A stretch of 59,126 nucleotides of DNA from CAZLXG01 sp964563585 (GTDB lineage Bacteria; Bacteroidota; Bacteroidia; Flavobacteriales; Flavobacteriaceae): positions 1-59,126 of the forward strand of contig CAZLXG010000005.1 of NCBI GenBank assembly GCA_964563585.1. Reading direction: 5' to 3'. Shown here one piece after another: positions 1 to 7,778 of this stretch. The notes below the pieces were generated by a model. It searched no databases. It had not been told where the DNA came from and saw only the letters and a list, made by a program, of their open reading frames with translations. Each line of letters starts with the position of its first letter. Position 1 is the stretch's first letter. A program made the position numbers and the translations under genes.

Positions 1-19
1 TGTAATTAATTGTTTATCT

Positions 20-1078
20 CTATATATTATCTGATAACCAGTCTCCTACTTCACTTGTGCCATAAGCTTTATTATCACCCGATAAATCTTCGGTAACAAT
101 ACCTTCTGCTAACGATTTATTTACAACATTTCTAATAGCTTCAGCTTCTGCTTTCAATCCAAAAGCAGTTTCAAAAAGCATCGCTGCAGATAAAATTGTA
201 GCTAATGGATTTGCTATGTTTTTTCCTGTTGCCTGTGGATATGAACCATGAATTGGCTCAAATAACATATTGTCTGTTCCAACAGATGCAGATGGCATTA
301 GTCCCATAGAACCTGAAATAACAGATGCTTCATCAGTTAAAATATCGCCAAATAAGTTTTCAGTAATTAAAACATCATAACTATTTGGCCATTGTACTAA
401 TCGCATAGCAACAGCATCAACAAATTCATAAGAAACTTCAACTTCAGGATAGTCTTTTTCCATAGCCTGAACAGTTTCTCGCCATAAACGAGATGTTTCT
501 AAAACATTAGCTTTATCTACACAACACAATTTTTTAGAACGTGTCATAGCCAATTCAAACCCTTTTTTTGCTAAACGCTGTACTTCTGCTCTTGTATATA
601 CACAATTATCAAATGCTGTTTCTCCATTGTCCCTTCTCCCTTTTTCTCCAAAATAAATTCCACCAGTTAGTTCTCTTAAAAAAACTAAATCTGTGCCTTC
701 AATACGTTCTCTTTTTAAAGGTGAATTATCTATTAAAGAAGGAAATGTAAATGTTGGTCGCACATTAGCAAATAAACCTAATGCTTTACGCATTTTTAGT
801 AAACCTTGTTCTGGACGTACTTTTGCACTTGGGTCGTTATCATATTTCGGATGCCCAATGGCTCCAAATAATACCGCATCGGCATTTAAACATATTTCGT
901 GTGTTTCATCTGGGTATGGCTCACCTACAGCGTCAATTGCTGCCGCTCCTGTTAATGCAGGTTTCCATATTATTTCATGTCCAAATTTACTTGCTATTGC
1001 ATCACTAACTTTTACAGCTTGGTCTATAACTTCTGGACCAATTCCGTCTCCCGCTAAAAGGGCTATGTTTAATTTCAT
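20..1078 (-). CDS. leuB: 3-isopropylmalate dehydrogenase LeuB
   Basis: Cytosolic NAD-dependent oxidative decarboxylation of 3-isopropylmalate to 2-ketoisocaproate, the third committed step of leucine synthesis. The 352 residues match the usual family length. The N-terminus LLAGDGIGPEV, the GGIYFGEKGR segment near residue 140, and the ENLFGDILTDEAS metal/NAD segment near residue 240 are typical of isopropylmalate dehydrogenases. It is the last visible gene of a minus-strand leuC-leuD-leuA-leuB operon, 14 nt after leuA. Homoisocitrate or tartrate dehydrogenases share the fold, but the leu context decides the call. Confidence 0.96.
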   Translation of the reverse strand: MKLNIALLAGDGIGPEVIDQAVKVSDAIASKFGHEIIWKPALTGAAAIDAVGEPYPDETHEICLNADAVLFGAIGHPKYDNDPSAKVRPEQGLLKMRKALGLFANVRPTFTFPSLIDNSPLKRERIEGTDLVFLRELTGGIYFGEKGRRDNGETAFDNCVYTRAEVQRLAKKGFELAMTRSKKLCCVDKANVLETSRLWRETVQAMEKDYPEVEVSYEFVDAVAMRLVQWPNSYDVLITENLFGDILTDEASVISGSMGLMPSASVGTDNMLFEPIHGSYPQATGKNIANPLATILSAAMLFETAFGLKAEAEAIRNVVNKSLAEGIVTEDLSGDNKAYGTSEVGDWLSDNI

Positions 1079-1092
1079 ATATTTTTGTAATC

Positions 1093-2616
1093 TTAATTTA
1101 TTAAAATATTTAACATTTTTTCTGTGGCTTTAATTGCAGATACCGTTTGATCTGAATCTAAACCACGGGTTTTGAATTCCTTTTCAATGCTTTTCCAAGT
1201 GATAATTGTTTCACATAATGCATCCGAATTACTTCCTGGAGGTATTCTTACAGCATAATCGATTAAATCGGGCAACACTACTAAGTTTTTCTTCTTAAAA
1301 ATACTTTTGATAGCATTCATAAACGCATCAAATTGCCCATCACCTTGCGAACTTGCTTGGTAAGTTTCTCCTTCAATGGTTATGGAAACTGTTGTTGAAG
1401 GTCTCAATCCTTTTGAATGTGTCAATACATACGAATCAACTTTTATTTTCTCTTCGTACGTTCTATCCAAAACATCAGAAATAATGTATGGTAAATCTTC
1501 TTTTGTAACAACTTGTTTTTTATCGCCTAATTCAATAATGCGTTGCGTTACTTTTTTTAAATCGTCATCATTCAATTGTAAACCCAACTCTTGTAAATTC
1601 TTTTGAATATTGGCTTTACCAGACGATTTCCCTAATGCGTACTTACGTTTTCTACCAAAACGTTCTGGCATTAAATCATTAAAATAAAGATTCTTTTTAT
1701 TATCACCATCAGCATGTATTCCAGCCGTTTGTGTAAAAACGTTATCGCCAACAATTGGTTTGTTTACTGGGATTCTAAACCCAGAAAAGGTTTCTACCAA
1801 TTTGCTTACTGTATTTAATGCTTTTTCATTTACATCTATTTTCACATCTGTCATAAAATCATTTATAACAGCAACAACACTAGCCATTGGTGCGTTTCCA
1901 GCACGTTCGCCCATACCGTTAATTGTTAAATGCAAACCATCTACACCTGCATTTATACCTTGCATAACATTTGCAACACCTAAATCGTAATCGTTATGTG
2001 CATGAAAATCAAAATGTAAATTTGGATATTTCTGTCTTATTTCAGATAGAAACTCAAAAGATTCAGAAGGTGTTAAAACACCTAATGTATCTGGGAGCAT
2101 AATGCGCTTTACAGGTTGTGTTGCAATAAATTCTAAATATTCAAAAACGTAATCTTTAGAATTTCGCATTCCATTACTCCAATCTTCTAAATAAACATTG
2201 GTTTCAATACCATTTTGTTTCGCAAGAAATATGTTTTCTGAAATTTCTTTAAAATGCTGACCTGAAGTCTTTTTAAGCTGATGTGTTAAATGATTTAAAG
2301 AACCTTTAGTAAGTAAATTTTGAACCTTCGCTCCTGCTCTTTTCATCCAATCGATAGAGATGCCTTTATCAACAAATGTTAATACTTCTATTGTATGTAA
2401 ATAATCATTTTTTAAAGCCCAGTTTGTAATATCTACTACTGCTTGAAATTCGCCTTCTGATACTCTAGCTGAGGCTATTTCTATTCTATCAACTTTTAAT
2501 TCTTCAAGTAAAAGTTTTGCAATGGTAAGTTTTTCGGATGCCGAGAAAGATACACCTGATGTTTGTTCACCATCACGTAATGTCGTATCCATTATTTCTA
2601 TTCTCTTCACACTCAT
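1093..2616 (-). CDS. leuA: 2-isopropylmalate synthase family protein (LeuA type)
   Basis: Claisen condensation of acetyl-CoA with a 2-keto acid, normally 2-ketoisovalerate, at the entry of the leucine branch. The N-terminal HMGL-like TIM barrel shows DTTLRDGEQ at residue 10 and the metal-binding HAH in DFHAHNDYD near residue 205. The C-terminal part (about 365-500) is the LeuA dimer/allosteric domain, so leucine feedback is expected from family knowledge. It lies 3 nt after leuD. The sequence resembles the Bacteroidota subgroup that is sometimes hard to separate from (R)-citramalate synthase; the neighbours leuB, leuC and leuD favour isopropylmalate synthase, though citramalate activity cannot be excluded. 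Confidence 0.88.
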   Translation of the reverse strand: MSVKRIEIMDTTLRDGEQTSGVSFSASEKLTIAKLLLEELKVDRIEIASARVSEGEFQAVVDITNWALKNDYLHTIEVLTFVDKGISIDWMKRAGAKVQNLLTKGSLNHLTHQLKKTSGQHFKEISENIFLAKQNGIETNVYLEDWSNGMRNSKDYVFEYLEFIATQPVKRIMLPDTLGVLTPSESFEFLSEIRQKYPNLHFDFHAHNDYDLGVANVMQGINAGVDGLHLTINGMGERAGNAPMASVVAVINDFMTDVKIDVNEKALNTVSKLVETFSGFRIPVNKPIVGDNVFTQTAGIHADGDNKKNLYFNDLMPERFGRKRKYALGKSSGKANIQKNLQELGLQLNDDDLKKVTQRIIELGDKKQVVTKEDLPYIISDVLDRTYEEKIKVDSYVLTHSKGLRPSTTVSITIEGETYQASSQGDGQFDAFMNAIKSIFKKKNLVVLPDLIDYAVRIPPGSNSDALCETIITWKSIEKEFKTRGLDSDQTVSAIKATEKMLNILIN

Positions 2617-2619
2617 TTA

Positions 2620-3216
2620 TTAGAAAGGTCTAGTTTCAGAAAATAATTCTATATCACTTTTTATATTTTGTAAATAATCAATATCATCAAATCCATTTAG
2701 CATATTCTCCTTCTTGTATCCATTGATATCAAAAGATTCTTTTGTTCTAGCAGAAAGTAATGTAATAGTTTGTGCTTCTAAATTTATTTCTAATTCTGTA
2801 GTCGGGTCATCGTAAATTGCATTGAAAATTTGTTCTGCAAATTCAGGACTTATTTGAACTGGTAAAACACCAACATTTAAACAGTTATTTTTAAAAATAT
2901 CAGCAAAGAAACTTGAAACCACACAACGGAATCCATAATCGTAAACCGACCAAGCTGCATGTTCTCTAGAAGAACCTGAGCCAAAATTTTTGCCTCCTAC
3001 TAATATTTTACCGCTATAAATAGGATTGTTTAACACAAAATCCTTTTTTGGTGAATTATCTGGATTATATCTCCAATCGCGAAATAAGTTTTTATCAAAA
3101 TCAACACGCTCTGTAGCTTTTAAAAAACGAGCTGGAATAATTTGATCGGTATCAACATTTTCTATTGGTAATGGAACTGCAGTACTTTTTAATATTGTGA
3201 ATTTATCGTAAGCCAT
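2620..3216 (-). CDS. leuD: 3-isopropylmalate dehydratase small subunit LeuD
   Basis: Small (swivel) subunit of the isopropylmalate isomerase, which works as a LeuC-LeuD complex converting 2- to 3-isopropylmalate. The 198 residues fit the family. The signature GGKNFGSGSSREHA lies near residue 75, and ENVDTDQIIPARFL near residue 19 is the other conserved block. The gene begins 13 nt after leuC and ends 3 nt before leuA, so the three are almost certainly co-transcribed. Confidence 0.96.
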   Translation of the reverse strand: MAYDKFTILKSTAVPLPIENVDTDQIIPARFLKATERVDFDKNLFRDWRYNPDNSPKKDFVLNNPIYSGKILVGGKNFGSGSSREHAAWSVYDYGFRCVVSSFFADIFKNNCLNVGVLPVQISPEFAEQIFNAIYDDPTTELEINLEAQTITLLSARTKESFDINGYKKENMLNGFDDIDYLQNIKSDIELFSETRPF

Positions 3217-3229
3217 TTTGTATCTTAAA

Positions 3230-4624
3230 TTATATTAATGTTCTAGGGTCTGTTACTACACCTGTAACTGCTGCTGCTGCTGCTGCTAAAGGACTTGCTA
3301 ATAATGTTCTTGATCCTGGACCTTGTCTGCCTTCAAAATTTCTATTTGAAGTACTTACCGAATATTTTCCTGCTGGAATTTTATCATCATTCATAGCTAA
3401 ACATGCTGAACAACCTGGTTGACGTAAAACAAACCCTGCATCGTTAAAAATATCTAATAAGCCTTCTTCTTTTATTTTTGCTTCTACTATATGCGAACCT
3501 GGAACTAACCACGCCGTAATATTATCTGCTTTTTGTCTTCCTTTTACAATAGACGCAAATGCTCTAAAATCTTCAATCCTACCATTAGTACAACTTCCTA
3601 TAAACACATAATCGATTTTTTTACCAATCATTTGTTCATTTTCAGCATAACCCATATATGCTAAAGATTTATCATACGTTGCCTTTCCTCCTTCTACATC
3701 TTCAGCTAAAGGAATATTTTTAGAAATACCTATTCCCATTCCTGGGTTTGTACCGTAGGTAATCATAGGCTCTATATCACTTGCATTGAAATTTAATTCT
3801 TTATCAAATGATGCATCTTCATCCGTTTTTAAAGTTTTCCAATATACCATAGCTTTATCCCAATCATCACCTTTTGGGGTCATTGCACGTCCTTTAATAT
3901 ATTCAAATGTTTTCTCATCTGGAGCAATTAACCCACCACGAGCACCCATTTCAATACTTAAATTACAAACCGTCATACGTCCTTCCATTGTCATGTTTTC
4001 AAATACATCACCTGCATATTCAACAAAATAACCTGTTGCACCAGAAGTTGTTAATTGAGAAATTATAAATAACCCAACATCTTTTGGTGTTACCCCTTTA
4101 CTTAAAGAACCATTGATGTTGATACGCATTTGTTTCGGTTTTGGTTGCATAATACATTGTGTAGTAAGCACCATTTCAACTTCCGAAGTACCAATACCAA
4201 AGGCTACAGCACCAAATGCACCGTGTGTTGATGTATGAGAATCTCCACAAACAATTGTTGCTCCAGGAAGTGTAATACCATTTTCTGGACCTACAACATG
4301 AACGATTCCATTGTTTTGATGACCTAATCCCCAATGGCTAATTCCAAACTCATTGGCATTGTCTTCCAATGTTTTTAATTGGTTTGCAGACAAAGGGTCT
4401 TCAATAGGCAAATGCTGATTTATTGTTGGTGTATTATGATCGGCAACTGCAAATGTGCGGTCTGGATATAACACACTTAGCCCTCTACTTTTTAATCCTA
4501 CAAAAGCTACAGGACTTGTAACTTCGTGAATTAAATGACGGTCAATAAAAAAGACATCTGGTCCATCTTCAATTTTTCGCACTACATGCGAATCCCATAC
4601 TTTGTCAAACAATGATTTACTCAT
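3230..4624 (-). CDS. leuC: 3-isopropylmalate dehydratase large subunit LeuC
   Basis: Catalytic aconitase-type subunit carrying a [4Fe-4S] cluster, partner of LeuD. The 464 residues match the family. The three cluster cysteines are expected in IGSCTNGR (near residue 345) and PGCSACLAM (near residue 408), both intact. VCGDSHTSTHGAFG near residue 125 is the substrate-side motif. It is the first gene of the leu operon here. No ilv genes precede it; the DNA upstream is 0.5 kb without an intact gene, and a good -7 element lies about 27 nt before the ATG. Confidence 0.97.
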   Translation of the reverse strand: MSKSLFDKVWDSHVVRKIEDGPDVFFIDRHLIHEVTSPVAFVGLKSRGLSVLYPDRTFAVADHNTPTINQHLPIEDPLSANQLKTLEDNANEFGISHWGLGHQNNGIVHVVGPENGITLPGATIVCGDSHTSTHGAFGAVAFGIGTSEVEMVLTTQCIMQPKPKQMRININGSLSKGVTPKDVGLFIISQLTTSGATGYFVEYAGDVFENMTMEGRMTVCNLSIEMGARGGLIAPDEKTFEYIKGRAMTPKGDDWDKAMVYWKTLKTDEDASFDKELNFNASDIEPMITYGTNPGMGIGISKNIPLAEDVEGGKATYDKSLAYMGYAENEQMIGKKIDYVFIGSCTNGRIEDFRAFASIVKGRQKADNITAWLVPGSHIVEAKIKEEGLLDIFNDAGFVLRQPGCSACLAMNDDKIPAGKYSVSTSNRNFEGRQGPGSRTLLASPLAAAAAAVTGVVTDPRTLI

Positions 4625-4650
4625 GAGAAATAGTTTTTTTTATAAGATAT

Positions 4651-4658
4651 CAAATGTA
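4651..4658 (-). promoter_or_regulatory. Candidate -7 promoter element of the leu operon
   Basis: Read on the minus strand the bases are TACATTTG, an exact match to the Bacteroidota -7 consensus TAnnTTTG, 26 nt before the leuC ATG. I do not see a convincing -33 TTG at the usual spacing, so this is a candidate only. Confidence 0.45.
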
Positions 4659-4765
4659 TAAAATAACAAACTTTTATAAGGTAAAACTACTAGTGTATGA
4701 TACGATGCTCAACATTTTTACATAATAGTTAATCATAGCGCATAAAACCAAATTTACTTCAATGA

Positions 4766-5129
4766 ATTAAAGGGATTCTTGAAAATATTTTAATCTTAGT
4801 TTTTACAAAAGTCAACGGCAAACAAATTAAATTTAGGTTTCAATATTCTGTTTATTTGTTGAAGTTTTTAAAAACTATGCAAAAAAGCATGTTTTATGAT
4901 TTATCATTGTAAAAGCGTATTGATTATATTGAAAATGCGATTCAAAAAGACATGAAATTTCGTAATTCATTGAAAAAAAATGATTATTGGCTTATTTAAC
5001 TGATGAAGAATATCTAATTTATATTCAAAAATCTTCTGCTTTAAACAAACGTATAATGCGCATTGTAAAAGATTAAATGATTATAATATTCAACTTTTTG
5101 AGAAACCAGAACTGTTAACATCTGTTTAG
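4766..5129 (+). pseudogene. Degenerate coding remnant, family not recognised
   Basis: The 501-bp gap between leuC and the DUF2461 gene has no intact gene, but the plus strand shows three consecutive protein-like stretches in shifting frames. The first runs from about 4766 with an in-frame TAA at 4910 and includes KRIDYIENAIQKDMKFRN before a TAA at 4997. The second starts near 4996 (LTDEEYLIYIQKSSALNKR) and stops at 5074. The third runs from 5070 (RLNDYNIQLFEKPELLTSV) to a TAG at 5127. Concatenated they read like the charged C-terminal end of a soluble protein with one nonsense and two frameshift lesions. I cannot name the family. Random AT-rich open frames are the alternative. Confidence 0.4.
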
Positions 5130-5809
5130 TTTTCTATTAAAGACACACCATTTAAATCGGTAGTTAACACATCACTCATATAATTAAAATATGGGCGAAT
5201 AGCTTTAAAAGACTTATTTACTTCATCAATAAAATTTGAAGAAACGACTTCTTTATCTGTAAATTTTCTAGTAAAAATGTAATGCTTCTTTTTTATTAAA
5301 TCTATGTTTTCATGTTCTTTATTAAATCCTCTTGGTGCAGTTTTTACTTCATCTCCTTCTAATTTTCCCCAAGTAGATTTAAATTTTTTATCACCTATAA
5401 TACTACGCATTTCACTAGCATCCATTTCTAATTCTTTTCTAACACGTAATAAATCTGCTGGTGCAGGTTCCCAAAATCCTGTGGCGATAAAACTTTTGTT
5501 ATTGGGTTGAATATGCAAATAATAGCCACCTCTTAGCCGTGGTTTTAATCTATGGAAAGAGCCTGAAATATATGTTTTATATGGTGTTTTATCTTTTGAA
5601 AAACGAACATCTCGATAAATACGAAACATTTTCATTTTATCAACTTCATCATGTACATTAAGCAAATTAAATAGTTGACTATAAACCTGTTTTACTTCTT
5701 TTTCAATTTCTTTAAATTCCTTTTTATTATCGTTAAACCAATCGCGGTTATTGTTTTTGTCAAGTCGTTTAAAAAAATCGAAGACTTCTCTTGGTATTGT
5801 TTCGTTCAT
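5126..5809 (-). CDS. DUF2461 (TIGR02453) family protein
   Basis: A 227-residue soluble protein of the widespread DUF2461 family, of unknown biochemical function. Recognisable family blocks are FDFFKRLDKNNNRDWF near the N-terminus, MKMFRIYRDVRFSKDKTPYK near residue 60, and a GGYYLHIQP stretch near residue 95. No signal peptide or membrane segment is seen. It follows the TruA-like gene by 35 nt on the same strand, which suggests one transcript. The last 4 bases of this gene's 3' end overlap the end of the degenerate remnant on the other strand. Confidence 0.85.
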   Translation of the reverse strand: MNETIPREVFDFFKRLDKNNNRDWFNDNKKEFKEIEKEVKQVYSQLFNLLNVHDEVDKMKMFRIYRDVRFSKDKTPYKTYISGSFHRLKPRLRGGYYLHIQPNNKSFIATGFWEPAPADLLRVRKELEMDASEMRSIIGDKKFKSTWGKLEGDEVKTAPRGFNKEHENIDLIKKKHYIFTRKFTDKEVVSSNFIDEVNKSFKAIRPYFNYMSDVLTTDLNGVSLIEN

Positions 5810-5844
5810 GATGAATTTTTCTTTAAATTACTAAAAGAATAGCA

Positions 5845-6621
5845 TTATTCAAACTCAATGTTTTTTAGAATTAAGCCTGAAGCTGGTGCAATATATTCCA
5901 TTCTTGTATTGCTTTCTGGCAATAAGCTAGATTTTATAGTCGCCAATTTTAGTTTACCCTTACCTAAATCAATAAGTGTTCCCATCATTAACCGAATTTG
6001 ATTACGCATAAACCCTTTTCCTTTTACACGTAGTATATATGTTTTCTTTGGAAAATAATTTGCAGTATAAATAGTATTTTCAACTAACTCACAAGTAATA
6101 ATATTACGTGTATAAATACCATTATCTGTTGGTCTGAAGCAATACGATTTAAAATAATGTTCTCCTTCAAAAAGTTTTGCACCTTCTTTCATCAATTCTA
6201 TATCTAAATTATCTAAAATAGTTGTCATAATTGGTGCGCAAAACGGATGACATTTTTCACCATAAGTAAATAAATAATTATATTCTTTAATTTTTGAATG
6301 TTGAATGATATTAAATTTAGCATCAACTTCCTTAATTGATAAAGCTCTAATATCTTGTGGTAAATTATGATTAAATAATTCTAAAAAAGCTGATTCATTT
6401 TCCAAAGGTTCAAATAAAAACAACTCAAAAGCTGCACATTCTGCCGAAACCATAGCATCTGTTCTACCCGAACTTAAACTTTTAAAACGCTTTCCCTCAA
6501 GTATAAAATTCAATGTTCTATCTACCATTAAATGCAAAGTTTTCACATTAGGCTGCTTTTGCCAACCATGAAAACGATAGCCTAAATATTGAATTTCTAA
6601 TAAGTAAAAATATTTTTTCAT
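5845..6621 (-). CDS. TruA-family tRNA pseudouridine synthase (divergent)
   Basis: Predicted to isomerise uridine to pseudouridine in tRNA; canonical TruA acts at positions 38-40. At 258 residues it has the usual length. The catalytic loop reads SGRTDAMVSA near residue 52, keeping the Arg and catalytic Asp of the TruA motif GRTDAGVHA but changing its second half. KEYNYLF near residue 112 gives the conserved Tyr pair, and KGKGFMRNQIRLMMG near residue 203 is the conserved C-terminal block. The start overlaps the stop of the upstream lipoprotein ORF by 4 nt (ATGA). The altered loop suggests a paralogue, possibly with a different target. Confidence 0.85.
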   Translation of the reverse strand: MKKYFYLLEIQYLGYRFHGWQKQPNVKTLHLMVDRTLNFILEGKRFKSLSSGRTDAMVSAECAAFELFLFEPLENESAFLELFNHNLPQDIRALSIKEVDAKFNIIQHSKIKEYNYLFTYGEKCHPFCAPIMTTILDNLDIELMKEGAKLFEGEHYFKSYCFRPTDNGIYTRNIITCELVENTIYTANYFPKKTYILRVKGKGFMRNQIRLMMGTLIDLGKGKLKLATIKSSLLPESNTRMEYIAPASGLILKNIEFE

Positions 6622-6722
6622 TTTCTTTTGAAAGTTTTAGATTGTCTTTTTTTATCTTGAGTTTCACAGGAAACTAAAATAATTAAACAAAAAAATAGAG
6701 GTGATTTTTTAAATAAGAGCAT
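6618..6722 (-). CDS. Putative 34-residue lipoprotein
   Basis: A short ORF with ATG at 6722 reads as a lipoprotein precursor: charged start MLLFKK, a hydrophobic stretch, then the lipobox LVSC with Cys19, and a highly basic tail ETQDKKRQSKTFKRK. An in-frame TAA lies upstream, so this ATG is the first available. Its stop overlaps the ATG of the TruA-like gene (ATGA), which suggests translational coupling. I do not recognise a family. The lipobox plus overlap make it more likely than chance, but it may be an artefact of AT-rich DNA. Confidence 0.45.
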   Translation of the reverse strand: MLLFKKSPLFFCLIILVSCETQDKKRQSKTFKRK

Positions 6723-6882
6723 GAGCTTAGTTCTAAAATTAAACCTTTTTAAAAAACAGACAACCCGATTGCGTAAATATTTAACATTTTTTAAGAAAAT
6801 GCTAAAATTAGTTATACACTTTTAAAAACCAAACCCTTTTTTTAGTTAAAGAAACCTTATTTTTATATCAGAAACAATACTC

Positions 6883-7680
6883 TTGAAAAAAAACTATCCA
6901 TTTGACCCAATTTTTAAGCATCATTTATTAATTGCATTAGGTTTAGCTATTTGGATATTTGTTTTTTTATATTTTACAGAACCATTAGATGTCAATGAAT
7001 TTAGTAATTCAGATAAATTAATTTTCTTACCAGCTTATGGGCTTTTAGGTGCTTTACTATACATAATTATACTTCCGTTTCAATATTGGTTATATAATAG
7101 ATTTCAAAAAAAATGGTCACTTTTATTAGAAATAATTTTCCTAATTGTGTTCATTCATATTGCAATTATAGGGCTTAGACTATTTTATCTTTATGTAATT
7201 GTTCCAAATGAAAGGAATCCATATACTTTTATATACCATTTAAAATCAATCATATATCCTGCGTTAATCACCATTTTTCCTATTGTAATTATTGGTCGTT
7301 TTGGTTTTGGAAAGTATAAACAAAAAAAACTTGAGTTTCAAAAAATTGAAATTAAAGGAGAGGGTAATTATGATTGTTTGAAGTTATTATTAGATGAATT
7401 GATTTGCATTCAATCTTCAGATAATTACATTGAAGTATTTTATATTTCTGGAACCATTTTAAAGAAAAGTTTAATTCGAAATAAACTATCTGTTATTGCT
7501 GATGAATTTCCTGAATTATTAAGAACACATCGTAGTTTTATTATCAATCCGTTCCATTTTCAACATTGGAAAACTGAAAAAGGTAAACTTTCAGCATTGC
7601 TTTCTCAAAGCATAGAAGTGCCAATTTCAAAAACATATCAAGATGATGTGAAAACCATAATAAATTCTACCACAAAATAA
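6883..7680 (+). CDS. Membrane-anchored LytTR DNA-binding protein
   Basis: A 265-residue transcriptional regulator. The N-terminal half has about four hydrophobic helices (around residues 14-30, 45-65, 80-105 and 120-140). The C-terminal half (about 160-262) is a LytTR DNA-binding domain: DELICIQSSDNYIEVFY, then LLRTHRSFIINPFH, and a basic end. No receiver domain is present, so it is not a standard response regulator; the membrane part probably senses a signal. The start is a TTG at 6883, with no in-frame ATG upstream in the intergenic region. LytTR proteins often act on neighbouring genes, and the S41 peptidase follows 98 bp downstream. Confidence 0.85.
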   Translation: MKKNYPFDPIFKHHLLIALGLAIWIFVFLYFTEPLDVNEFSNSDKLIFLPAYGLLGALLYIIILPFQYWLYNRFQKKWSLLLEIIFLIVFIHIAIIGLRLFYLYVIVPNERNPYTFIYHLKSIIYPALITIFPIVIIGRFGFGKYKQKKLEFQKIEIKGEGNYDCLKLLLDELICIQSSDNYIEVFYISGTILKKSLIRNKLSVIADEFPELLRTHRSFIINPFHFQHWKTEKGKLSALLSQSIEVPISKTYQDDVKTIINSTTK

Positions 7681-7709
7681 AGGTATTTTACCCCAAAGGC
7701 TTTATATAA

Positions 7710-7741
7710 TTGAGTTTGTTATGCTTTCTGATTTAGATTTG
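7710..7741 (+). promoter_or_regulatory. Promoter of the S41 peptidase gene
   Basis: A TTG at 7710-7712 is followed by 21 nt and then TAGATTTG at 7734-7741, an exact fit to the Bacteroidota -33/-7 pattern with the same spacing as the sucD promoter. The start codon lies 37 nt downstream of the -7 element. The -7 box sits in the loop of an inverted repeat. Confidence 0.65.
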
Positions 7742-7751
7742 CATCAGAAAG
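7724..7751. promoter_or_regulatory. 9-bp inverted repeat around the -7 box
   Basis: CTTTCTGAT (7724-7732) and its exact reverse complement ATCAGAAAG (7743-7751) flank a 10-nt centre that contains most of the -7 element. It may be an operator for a dimeric regulator. The alternative is a weak terminator of the LytTR gene, but no clear T-run follows. Confidence 0.5.
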
Positions 7752-7778
7752 TTTAATCAAATAAAACCACTTTTAATT

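Noticed and set aside
693..1133. Plus-strand ORF of 146 codons over leuB
   Set aside because: Antisense shadow of leuB, which has full family conservation on the other strand.
4674..4736. 20-codon minus-strand ORF (starts MINYYVKML) upstream of leuC as a leucine leader peptide
   Set aside because: Only two Leu codons, no terminator hairpin after it, and it lies upstream of the best -7 promoter element for leuC.
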